Assembly: GCF_001077535.1 (NCBI RefSeq) | Contig: NZ_CP011968.1 | Coordinates: 3,658,001 to 3,722,000 of the forward strand | DNA from: Clostridioides difficile ATCC 9689 = DSM 1296 | GTDB lineage: Bacteria; Bacillota; Clostridia; Peptostreptococcales; Peptostreptococcaceae | Direction of reading: 5' to 3' | DNA length: 64,000 bases | The notes under the pieces: generated by a model | The model's database searches: none | What the model saw: only the letters and a program-made list of their open reading frames with translations | Told to the model about the DNA's origin: nothing | In this document: in pieces, positions 1-7,169 of the stretch | Numbering within the stretch: the stretch's first letter is position 1 | How the letters are laid out: each line of letters starts with the position of its first letter | Made by a program: the position numbers and the translations under genes

Positions 1-584
1 CCTAATGCAGGCGGATAATACAAACCACTATAATAATGTGAAAAATTCGATACATTGATTATAATTTCTGTATTTTTCTTTGCAATAAAACTTACTACTG
101 AATTTTTAATTTTGGGTCTATATTTTTCTGTTCCTACATCTCCTAATTTAGAAACCATTTCTCCATTTATCCATACTTCACTTGCGGAAAAAATCTCAGG
201 AAGCTCTAAACTTAGTAGCTTATCCTTGCCTTCATTTTTTATTCTCATACGATAAGTAGCATTCCCATATGGTGACTGAGTCCCCTTTCTCATGGAAAAA
301 TCTGGATATTGACCTATAAAAACATATTCTGGTTTTATATCTTGCTCTGTAAAATCATTCGGTTTAAATATTTTATGATTATAAAACTCCCAGTCATCTA
401 TCAAAAAGACAAGTTTACCTTTAGTGAAAGTATCATTATCTATAGTTAAAATTCCATTACTTGCTCTAATAGACTTATATGTATATTTATTATCATATTT
501 ATACAGAAGATTTAATCCTGTTATTGCCAACAGAGAGACTATCAATACAATGAGAGTTCCTTTTAGTATATTATACTTTTTCAT
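1..584 (-). CDS. Sensor histidine kinase, N-terminal part only (cut by window edge)
   Basis: Reading from an ATG at 584 down to base 1 gives about 194 open codons with no stop, so the gene continues outside the window. It begins with a short basic segment and one hydrophobic helix (about residues 8-25). An extracellular region follows, with motifs such as DDWEFYNHKIF, YVFIGQYPDF and SEVWINGEMVSKLGD. That pattern is typical of 7TMR-DISMED2 (galactose-binding-like) domains, which precede seven-helix sensor regions in some histidine kinases. The kinase domains themselves are not visible. It lies 71 bases downstream of a response regulator on the same strand, which supports a two-component operon. 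The ligand is unknown. The kinase assignment is inference from domain type plus neighbour. Confidence 0.75.
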   Translation of the reverse strand, partial: MKKYNILKGTLIVLIVSLLAITGLNLLYKYDNKYTYKSIRASNGILTIDNDTFTKGKLVFLIDDWEFYNHKIFKPNDFTEQDIKPEYVFIGQYPDFSMRKGTQSPYGNATYRMRIKNEGKDKLLSLELPEIFSASEVWINGEMVSKLGDVGTEKYRPKIKNSVVSFIAKKNTEIIINVSNFSHYYSGLYYPPAL

Positions 585-655
585 TGTATCAACCACATCT
601 CTTTCATAGTAGTATTAAATAAAACAAGAACTATTTATTAATTACAGTATCTCAC

Positions 656-1333
656 TTATGGTACAAACTTATATCCTTTTCCCCATACGGTTTGAATGTA
701 TTGATGCTCCCTGCTTAAAGAATTAATTTTTTTTCTCATCTGTGCAATATGAACCTGCACTGTATGTTGATCTCCAATATCAGGCATTTTCCAAACTTGG
801 TTATATATCTCTATCTTCGAAAATACTTGTTCTTTGTTTTCAGCTAGAAACAATAATATTTCAAATTCCATAGTAGTTAAATCTATACTTTCTCCATCAA
901 AAGTTACTTTTCTTGAATTTACATTTATTACTAACGCTGAAAACTTTAACACATTAGGAACTGATGTAATATTTTTGTACTGCCTCATACGAGCATATAT
1001 TCTAAGTTCAAGTTCTTTTAAACTATAGGGTTTTGTTATATAATCATCCCCCCCAGCTAAAAATCCCCGAACTTTTTCTTCTTCATGCTCATAATTAGAT
1101 AAAAATATTATAGGTATGTTAACCTTTTCTTTTATATCATTGCACATTTTATATCCATCTATATCTGGCAATGAAATATCCAAAATTATACAGTCTAAAA
1201 CTATACTCTCTACTATATCCATAGCATCTTTAGCAGTCTCTGATGTATATACATTAAAACCTATATTAGAAAAATAAATTTGATTTATGTTTAAAATATC
1301 AACATCATCATCTACAACCAGTAAATTATACAT
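656..1333 (-). CDS. OmpR-family response regulator
   Basis: A 225-residue protein with an N-terminal receiver domain: acidic pocket VVDDDVD near residue 6, phosphoacceptor Asp52 in ILDISLPDIDGY, and the conserved Lys in YITKPYS. A C-terminal winged-helix DNA-binding domain ends in TVWGKGYKFVP. This is the standard size for the family. It should be phosphorylated by the histidine kinase encoded immediately downstream. The start ATG at 1333 follows a GGAG-type ribosome binding site. The transcript appears to start about 700 bases upstream, behind a c-di-GMP-II riboswitch and terminator, so expression probably depends on c-di-GMP. Target genes are unknown. Confidence 0.93.
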   Translation of the reverse strand: MYNLLVVDDDVDILNINQIYFSNIGFNVYTSETAKDAMDIVESIVLDCIILDISLPDIDGYKMCNDIKEKVNIPIIFLSNYEHEEEKVRGFLAGGDDYITKPYSLKELELRIYARMRQYKNITSVPNVLKFSALVINVNSRKVTFDGESIDLTTMEFEILLFLAENKEQVFSKIEIYNQVWKMPDIGDQHTVQVHIAQMRKKINSLSREHQYIQTVWGKGYKFVP

Positions 1334-1885
1334 TACACCACTCCATTCAAAGGTATTTTAATTATAATTCCAAGTTTTATAGTTATTACAAATTATAATG
1401 TTTTATTTTCATATATAACTGGTATTATTATTTTATAATATCTTTACAAACTAGACTATAATACTTAAGTATTTTTGAATAATTCTTGAATATTGTATTA
1501 AACATTAAGATTCATTATTAAATACTAATTAAAGTCTCCGATTGTTGGAGAATGGAGCTTAAAGTCATTTTCACGTATAAATTTATTATTTTTCTAGAAA
1601 CTTGTCTATTGGCTAGTTTGAGTATTGATTTATATGATTTATATGGTTATAATATAAAATAAATTGTATTATTTTGGTAAATATATTGTTACAAAAGGTT
1701 TATATTCTGCATCTCAATGTTTATAAAAACTTTATTTTCTTATTATAATACTATTATTCTTTTAAAAAAATTTCCCTTTTCCAACAAATGGCTACTTTAA
1801 AAGCCAAAATTTTACCTATCAATAAAAATCTTAACGACTAATACTCCTATTTTCAAATTTTGCAACATATTTGTTAATTTTAAAA
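1334..1885 (-). other. Long leader between riboswitch terminator and response regulator
   Basis: This stretch of about 550 bases has no convincing gene on either strand. If transcription reads through the terminator at 1886-1925, it forms the 5' leader of the response regulator mRNA. The only structure I see is a short inverted repeat (TCTCC, 7-base spacer, GGAGA) at 1535-1551, of unknown role. Confidence 0.5.
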
Positions 1886-1925
1886 CAAAAAAAGACTATG
1901 CAATATAAAAATTATATTCATAGCC
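1886..1925 (-). terminator. Intrinsic terminator of the c-di-GMP-II riboswitch
   Basis: On the minus strand GGCTATG/CATAGTC arms continue into AATATAA/TTATATT, making a stem of about 14 pairs, followed directly by seven T residues (1893-1887). Its 5' arm (bases 1923-1914) is the same stretch that closes the riboswitch P1 stem, so terminator and ligand-bound aptamer should exclude each other. Confidence 0.88.
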
Positions 1926-1995
1926 GGTTGCACCACTAACTCCATATATCTCTAGATGCCCAATAATAAGATATACTTCTCAGTTTCTAAAATAT
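1914..1995 (-). promoter_or_regulatory. c-di-GMP-II (GEMM-II) riboswitch aptamer
   Basis: The minus strand carries the class-II signature: TTGGGCA, then a short hairpin, then GGAGTTAGTGGTGCAACCGG. This matches the conserved core I know from clostridial c-di-GMP-II aptamers (TTGGGCAC...GAGTTAGTAGTGCAACCG). P1 can form between 1995-1987 (ATATTTTAG) and 1923-1914 (CTATGAATAT) with one mismatch or bulge. Because P1 sequesters the 5' arm of the terminator, ligand binding should favour read-through, making this an ON switch. The downstream gene is the response regulator at 656-1333. I recall a class II element upstream of a two-component gene in C. difficile 630. Confidence 0.9.
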
Positions 1996-2038
1996 TTTTA
2001 TTAAAAATCTTTTATATATTTTCATAAATTTCTTTTTT

Positions 2039-2067
2039 ATTCTAACATTGTAATATTATTTTGTCAA
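2039..2067 (-). promoter_or_regulatory. Sigma-A promoter for the riboswitch leader
   Basis: TTGACA (2067-2062), a 17-base spacer and TAGAAT (2044-2039) on the minus strand form a near-consensus vegetative promoter. Transcription should start near 2032, about 37 bases before the aptamer P1 stem. Confidence 0.82.
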
Positions 2068-2148
2068 TATTTCCATATTCTTAGAGATAAGATACTAAAA
2101 TACCTATTTTATCTAAAGATATTTATATTTCTACATTCAATAATAGAC

Positions 2149-2200
2149 AATACCCTGCAAGTTAAAGCATCATTTTTATGAGCTTATCTCACAGGGTATT
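2149..2200 (-). terminator. Hairpin downstream of pstS
   Basis: AATACCCTG (2149-2157) and CAGGGTATT (2192-2200) are perfect 9-base arms, with a further AAGCTCAT/ATGATGCTT pairing inside. It lies 29 bases past the pstS stop. No strong T-run follows on the minus strand, so it could be a terminator or an mRNA 3'-end stabiliser. Confidence 0.6.
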
Positions 2201-2228
2201 ATATGTTTACTTTATATTATAACTCTTG

Positions 2229-3062
2229 TTATTGATTAACTTTAATAAATCCTTTTTCTGAAACAAGTGCTTGTCCTTCATCACTTAATATATAATCTAT
2301 TAAAGCTTTACCTTTTTCTGACAAACCATCTTCTTTATTAACTAATATAAATGGTCTTGATATTGGATATTTATTAGCTATTACATTTGCATCAGTTGCT
2401 TCAACATCATTTATTTTTAAACTATTTACTTTCTCATCAACATATCCAAATGATATATATCCTATAGCATTTTCATTTCCTTCAACTGTAGTTTTTATAT
2501 TTCCTGAACCATCACTTATTTGTGCATCTTTAGTTAGTTCTTCTGAATCAAACCCTACAATTTCTTGGAATCCATCTCTAGTTCCTGAACCTTCTTCTCT
2601 TGATACTATTACTATTGGTGCATCATTTCCTCCTACTTCTTTCCAGTTAGTAATCTTTCCTGTATATATACCTTTAACTTGGTCCATTGTCAGATTTTTT
2701 ACTGAGTTTGCAGTATTAGTTATCAATGCTATACCATCTATTGCTATTTTAGTTTCCTTTAATCCAGCACTTTTTTCTTCATCTTTTAAATCTCTTGAAC
2801 TCATTCCTATTTCAGATGTTCCTTCTATAGCATTTTTTATACCTCCAGAAGAACCAATCTGTTGTACTTCTACACTAACACCTTGATTTTTTTCTTGAAA
2901 CTTTTCTCCGATAGTTTCCATAAGAGGACCTATTGAAGTTGAACCTGAAACAGAAACTTTGCTTGAATCTCCTGAATCTCCTGAGTTAGAGCCACATCCT
3001 ACTGCTAAAGCTCCAACTAACATTGTACTAGCTAAAAGAACGCCTATTTTCTTTTTAAACAT
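2229..3062 (-). CDS. pstS: Phosphate ABC transporter substrate-binding lipoprotein PstS
   Basis: A 277-residue extracytoplasmic phosphate-binding protein. The signal peptide ends in lipobox LAVGC, so Cys23 should be lipidated and anchor the protein to the membrane. A Ser/Gly/Asp-rich linker follows. Phosphate-binding loops typical of PstS are visible: VSGSTSIGPL, SSGGIKNAIEGTSEIGMSSRDL and SREEGSGTRDGF. The start ATG at 3062 follows a GGGGG-containing ribosome binding site. The permease and ATPase genes (pstC, pstA, pstB) are not adjacent in this window, which is unusual for a pst locus. Upstream TTAACA/TTTACA repeats suggest control by PhoP under phosphate limitation. Confidence 0.93.
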   Translation of the reverse strand: MFKKKIGVLLASTMLVGALAVGCGSNSGDSGDSSKVSVSGSTSIGPLMETIGEKFQEKNQGVSVEVQQIGSSGGIKNAIEGTSEIGMSSRDLKDEEKSAGLKETKIAIDGIALITNTANSVKNLTMDQVKGIYTGKITNWKEVGGNDAPIVIVSREEGSGTRDGFQEIVGFDSEELTKDAQISDGSGNIKTTVEGNENAIGYISFGYVDEKVNSLKINDVEATDANVIANKYPISRPFILVNKEDGLSEKGKALIDYILSDEGQALVSEKGFIKVNQ

Positions 3063-3153
3063 TTTACTTACCCCCGCTTATATTTTAATTTTTTGTTGTC
3101 ATTTTTCTATATTTTAATAATACAGATTCTTTGTTAAATGAATATTAGAGCAG

Positions 3154-3190
3154 GGTTAAGTAAATGTAAATATTGTTAAATACATGTAAA
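3154..3190 (-). promoter_or_regulatory. PhoP-box-like repeats upstream of pstS
   Basis: Four hexamers of the TTAACA/TTTACA type on the minus strand (plus-strand positions 3185, 3174, 3165 and 3154) with start spacings of 11, 9 and 11 bases. Gram-positive Pho boxes consist of TTAACA-like repeats at about 11-base spacing. The position, about 90 bases before the pstS start, suits an activator. Confidence 0.65.
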
Positions 3191-3313
3191 AACTTAATTT
3201 TATATGATTTATTCTTAATTAGATTAACTTTTTAAAGTTACTTTAGGCAGATATAAACATAATACAACTCATATTATCAGAAGTCTTCATTGAAGCTATC
3301 AACCTATCACATC

Positions 3314-5098
3314 CTATAATTCTTTTTCTAGTTTATTAACTAATTCAGCAAATACATTTAAGGCTTCCTCTATAGATTCTTTTTTCGTCATATCTACACC
3401 AGCAGATTTTAATTGTTCTAGTGGGTATTCTGACCCTCCACTTTTTAAGAAGTTTATATATCTATCTACTGCAGTACTTCCTTCTGAAAGTATCTGTTGA
3501 CTTAAAGCACTTGCAGCAGAAAACCCTGTGGCATACTTATATACATAGAAGTTTGAATAAAAATGAGGTATTCTCGCCCATTCTATTCCTATTTGTTTAT
3601 CTACTATTGCAGATTTTCCATAATACTTTTCATTTAATTTGTAGTATATATTAGTAAATTCATCAGCAGTAAGTGGTTCTCCACTCTCTACCCTTTGATG
3701 TACAATTTTTTCAAATTCAGCAAACATAGTTTGTCTATGAACTGTAGTTCTAAATTGTTCTAAATAATAATTTAATAAGTATATAGTTTCATCCTTAGAC
3801 TTAGAATTTTCTAATAAATAATTTATAAGAAGTAATTCATTTAATGTAGATGCAACTTCTGCAACGAATATCTTATAGTCCGAATATAAAAATGGTTGAC
3901 TTGTTCTTGAATAATGACTGTGAACAGAGTGCCCTAATTCATGAATTAAAGTGAATAGAGAATTAAGGTCATTTTTATAGCTCATTAATATATAAGGATG
4001 TGAATCATAACTTCCCCAAGAATAAGCTCCTCCTTTTTTACCTTCATTATCATATACATCAATCCACCCTTCATCAAAAGCACTTTTTATGATCTTCAAG
4101 TATTCTTCTCCTAAAGGTTTAAGTGCCTCTAATATGATATCCTGTGCTTTATCATATGGTATATCCATGTCAAATTTATCTGTCAAAGGAACATACAAAT
4201 CATACATGTGTATTTCATTCAATCCTAAAAATTTCTTTTTAAGCTCAACATATTTATTTAGATTAGGAATACTTTTATCTATAGCTGATATAAGATTATT
4301 GTAAACATCTAAACTTACATCATCTGAAAATAAAGACGCTTCTATTGCTGAATTATACTTTCTAGTTTTTGCGTAAAATATCTCTGATTTTATTCCACCA
4401 TAAAGCGTTGAGGCAAATGTATTTTTATATTTCTCATATGTTGAAAATTCACCTTCAAAAGCGTCTTTTCTAACTCTACTATTCTTACTTTTTATAAATA
4501 AAGAGTAGTTTGAATGAGAAAGCTTAACCTTATTCCCCTCCTCATCTTCTATCTCAGGAAATTCCATATCTGCATATGCTAACATATCGTATACATTTTC
4601 TGGAATTGTCGATAATTCTGATGTAGCTGCAAGTATTTCTTCCTCTCGTTCACTCAAAGTATGTGGTTTATCTCTCAATATATCCTTTATATATTTTGCA
4701 TAAAAGGATAGCTTCTCATCTTTTAAGTATTCACTTAACTTATTCTCTTCTATCGCCAGTATTTCTGGAACTATATAAGAAGTAGCCACACCTAAATCAG
4801 TAGATAACATTTCTGTCTTAGTGGCTCTTCCTTGATTATCATTAATTCTAGTATCTTCATGTTGTTTCATATGAGTATATACATATAAATTTTGAACAAT
4901 CCTAGATGCATTTTCAGAGATATTTAATACTTTATATAAGTTCTCCTTACTCTCAGAAAGCTTCCCTTTATATTCTTTTACTTCTTGGATAAGATTTTTT
5001 ACTTTACTTATGTCTTTTTCAATTTCCTCTTTACTGGAGTACATCTTATCTATCTTCCATTTGTACTTTTCTTCTATTGTACTTCTATCAGTTCCCAT
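3314..5098 (-). CDS. pepF: Oligoendopeptidase F (M3B zinc metallopeptidase)
   Basis: An about 594-residue cytosolic peptidase that cleaves oligopeptides. The zinc site is plain: HELGH, with His386, Glu387 and His390 in the numbering of the start chosen here, inside the conserved LIHELGHSVHSHYS. The long helical N-terminal half is typical of M3 peptidases. A longer reading starts at GTG 5107, but ATG 5098 sits 8 bases after AGAGG and is preferred. It lies 65 bases downstream of the MgtC-family gene, with no obvious terminator between, so co-transcription is possible. Its likely role is turnover of imported or internally generated peptides. Confidence 0.93.
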   Translation of the reverse strand: MGTDRSTIEEKYKWKIDKMYSSKEEIEKDISKVKNLIQEVKEYKGKLSESKENLYKVLNISENASRIVQNLYVYTHMKQHEDTRINDNQGRATKTEMLSTDLGVATSYIVPEILAIEENKLSEYLKDEKLSFYAKYIKDILRDKPHTLSEREEEILAATSELSTIPENVYDMLAYADMEFPEIEDEEGNKVKLSHSNYSLFIKSKNSRVRKDAFEGEFSTYEKYKNTFASTLYGGIKSEIFYAKTRKYNSAIEASLFSDDVSLDVYNNLISAIDKSIPNLNKYVELKKKFLGLNEIHMYDLYVPLTDKFDMDIPYDKAQDIILEALKPLGEEYLKIIKSAFDEGWIDVYDNEGKKGGAYSWGSYDSHPYILMSYKNDLNSLFTLIHELGHSVHSHYSRTSQPFLYSDYKIFVAEVASTLNELLLINYLLENSKSKDETIYLLNYYLEQFRTTVHRQTMFAEFEKIVHQRVESGEPLTADEFTNIYYKLNEKYYGKSAIVDKQIGIEWARIPHFYSNFYVYKYATGFSAASALSQQILSEGSTAVDRYINFLKSGGSEYPLEQLKSAGVDMTKKESIEEALNVFAELVNKLEKEL

Positions 5099-5163
5099 AT
5101 CATACACCTCTATTTTAATTTGTTTTATATTTTATTCACTTTACAAAATATATTGTATATATT

Positions 5164-5829
5164 TTAGTCCAAATAATCTACATTTATTACTCCTTCTATC
5201 ATATTTATTTCTTTCATAACGTCGTGTAAGTGTATTCTCTTAGCATAAGATACAAAAAAATTAACCTTCCAGTATTCTTCATTACGACATTCTATTTCCA
5301 TATTTCTTACGATAAGTTGATTTTTTTCAAATTTATCATATAAAAAAGGTATAGAGTCCAAATTGCTTAATTTTAATATCAACACATTCTTTTCTTGGCT
5401 AAATAAAAACGTATTGATTATCCTAAGCACAAATAATGCTATCATTACAAATAATCCACCTAGAATTGCCAATTCATAATAACCATATCCAACTGCTATA
5501 CCAATACATGCAGTTGCCCACATCCCAGCAGCTGTAGTAAGCCCTTTTACTCCACCTTTATTTTTTAAAATTGCTCCTGCACCTAAAAAACCAATTCCAG
5601 ATAATACTTGAGCAGGCATTCTTGCTGGGTCAGCATTTGTATACAAATTATAATCAAAGAATAATTGAATCGAAGTTATTGAAACAATACAAGAACCTAT
5701 TGCAATTAGTATATGTGTCCTAAATCCTGCAAACTGTCTTATTTTTTCTCTCTCTAAGCCTATTATTCCTCCTATTATTAGTGCTAATAGTAACCTTATT
5801 GCTATCTCCTTACTTCCTATATCAATCAT
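5164..5829 (-). CDS. MgtC/SapB-family membrane protein
   Basis: A 221-residue protein with four or five hydrophobic helices in the first 145 residues. The MgtC hallmarks are RLLLALIIGGIIGLER, followed by GFRTHILIAIGSC and GIGFLGAGAIL. The C-terminal soluble domain (about residues 150-221) is ACT-like, as in longer MgtC proteins. Members are linked to magnesium limitation and control of membrane ATPase activity, but the biochemical role is not settled. No magnesium riboswitch was seen upstream. Confidence 0.88.
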   Translation of the reverse strand: MIDIGSKEIAIRLLLALIIGGIIGLEREKIRQFAGFRTHILIAIGSCIVSITSIQLFFDYNLYTNADPARMPAQVLSGIGFLGAGAILKNKGGVKGLTTAAGMWATACIGIAVGYGYYELAILGGLFVMIALFVLRIINTFLFSQEKNVLILKLSNLDSIPFLYDKFEKNQLIVRNMEIECRNEEYWKVNFFVSYAKRIHLHDVMKEINMIEGVINVDYLD

Positions 5830-5958
5830 AATATAAAACCCTCCTGACTTAATTACAACTTATGTCCTACAGATAATTTACACATCAGAAATACTATTTT
5901 ATATCTTAATATTATTATTAATATATGTAAAATATAGCCATCTGTTAATTTTTGATAC

Positions 5959-5979
5959 AAAAAAACCCACAACTGTGGG
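5959..5979 (-). terminator. Terminator of the Spo0E-like gene
   Basis: On the minus strand CCCAC-AGTT-GTGGG (5979-5966) begins one base after the stop codon and is followed by seven T residues. Confidence 0.88.
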
Positions 5980-6141
5980 CTATTTGCTTAGGTACATGTA
6001 TTTATTTATTAATATATCTATTTTCTTACTTGATTCTACTAACTCTTCTTGAAATATTTCTGGATATTCTATGTATGTATTTATCTCTTCCCTAACTGCT
6101 TCAATCTCATTTTTTAACGCTTCTAATTCATTGTTCGCCAT
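5980..6141 (-). CDS. Spo0E-like sporulation regulatory protein
   Basis: A 53-residue protein starting at ATG 6141 (MANNELEALKNEIE), after a GTGGTGAT ribosome binding site. A longer reading to 6195 adds a hydrophobic leader that is not needed. It is a predicted helical hairpin with the Spo0E-type signature SSKKIDILINKY at the C-terminus. Family members bind the response regulator Spo0A and, in bacilli, dephosphorylate it. C. difficile has been reported to carry a Spo0E that influences sporulation and toxin or motility programmes, and this small gene fits by position and sequence. It is a separate unit with its own terminator. Confidence 0.82.
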   Translation of the reverse strand: MANNELEALKNEIEAVREEINTYIEYPEIFQEELVESSKKIDILINKYMYLSK

Positions 6142-6218
6142 AATAATCACCACTATTACAAATTTGTATATTTTTATATACATTTTATCAAACAATATTA
6201 TATTTTGTCAATATTATG

Positions 6219-6728
6219 TCAATAAAACTTACTATAAAAATGCTTTAATTTAGGTATTGTATACCTGGATACTAAGCCTACAAACATACCAGTTACTAAT
6301 GATGCCATTAACATAAATGGTAAGTACCCTATAGCAAGTATATTTTCTATGATTAAACTTGCAACTATTAATTGACCTATATTATGCCCTATTGCACCTA
6401 TAATGCTTATCCCTATTAGTGATAAATCTTTTATTTTACTCGCTAAATACATAAATAAAAGACTCAGATAAGCTCCTCCTATACTAAATAGTAGATATGA
6501 TAAAGGGCCTGCAAATATTGATGACAAAATTACCCTGATAGTAACAATTATAACAGTATCTTTGACACCTAACAACATTAATGAAATTAAAGTTATAATA
6601 TTGCTCAAACCCAATTTTGCCCCTGGAAATATAACTATAAGAGGATTTGGTATATATGTCTCTAATACATATAAAGCTAAACTATACCCTATCATAAGAC
6701 CTAAAAATGTCATTTTTCTAGTTTTCAT
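6219..6728 (-). CDS. Gx transporter family / heptaprenyl diphosphate synthase component I-like membrane protein
   Basis: A 169-residue, almost entirely hydrophobic protein with five or six predicted helices. It resembles the Hpre_diP_synt_I (PF07456) family, with the typical start LGLMIGYSLALYVLETYIPNP and the GAKLGLSNIITLI motif. The family name comes from an old link to heptaprenyl diphosphate synthase, but the fold resembles S-components of ECF transporters, so substrate uptake is equally plausible. The substrate is unknown. It is transcribed divergently from feoA. Confidence 0.75.
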   Translation of the reverse strand: MKTRKMTFLGLMIGYSLALYVLETYIPNPLIVIFPGAKLGLSNIITLISLMLLGVKDTVIIVTIRVILSSIFAGPLSYLLFSIGGAYLSLLFMYLASKIKDLSLIGISIIGAIGHNIGQLIVASLIIENILAIGYLPFMLMASLVTGMFVGLVSRYTIPKLKHFYSKFY

Positions 6729-6868
6729 TAAGTTAACTCCTCCAAATTTTATCTATCATCTTACATTATAATACAAAATATATAAAAACACCTAATTTAG
6801 ACTAAAATATTTTTAATCTATTTAGAATAAATATTAGTTATTTCAATGTGCAATTACCTCTATAAATC

Positions 6869-6920
6869 TTGACTTTTTGTATCATACTTGTTACAATTTT
6901 AATGATAATGAATTTCATTA
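6869..6920 (+). promoter_or_regulatory. feoAB promoter with Fur box
   Basis: TTGACT (6869-6874), a 17-base spacer and TACAAT (6892-6897) form a sigma-A promoter. Immediately downstream, 6901-6920 reads AATGATAATGAATTTCATTA, a close match to the GATAATGATTATC-type Fur operator. It sits over the expected transcription start and just before the ribosome binding site GGAGG. Fur with iron should repress feoAB. Confidence 0.85.
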
Positions 6921-6933
6921 GGAGGTGTTAATA

Positions 6934-7152
6934 ATGACTGTTTACGATTTAAAAATAGGAGAAAAAGGATTTATTAATAGTATAGATGGAGATATTAAAT
7001 TATCTAAAAGATTGCTTGCACTTGGATGTATAAATAGTACTGAAATAGAAGTTAAAAAGGTTGCCCCACTTGGAGACCCAATTATAATTAGATTTAGAGG
7101 CTTTGACCTTGCGATTAGAAAATCTGATGCTAAAAATATTTCTTTACAATAA
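6934..7152 (+). CDS. feoA: Ferrous iron transport protein A
   Basis: A 72-residue SH3-like protein (MTVYDLKIGEKGF...) that accompanies FeoB and is thought to modulate ferrous iron uptake. The ATG at 6934 lies 8 bases after GGAGG (6921-6925). An in-frame GTG at 6925 overlaps that ribosome binding site and is rejected. The conserved core LGCINSTEIEVKKVAPLGDP and the IRFRGFDLAIRKSDA tail are typical. It is the first gene of a two-gene operon, 17 bases ahead of feoB, under a Fur-type operator. Confidence 0.93.
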   Translation: MTVYDLKIGEKGFINSIDGDIKLSKRLLALGCINSTEIEVKKVAPLGDPIIIRFRGFDLAIRKSDAKNISLQ

Positions 7153-7169
7153 TAGAGGAGGAGCTACCC

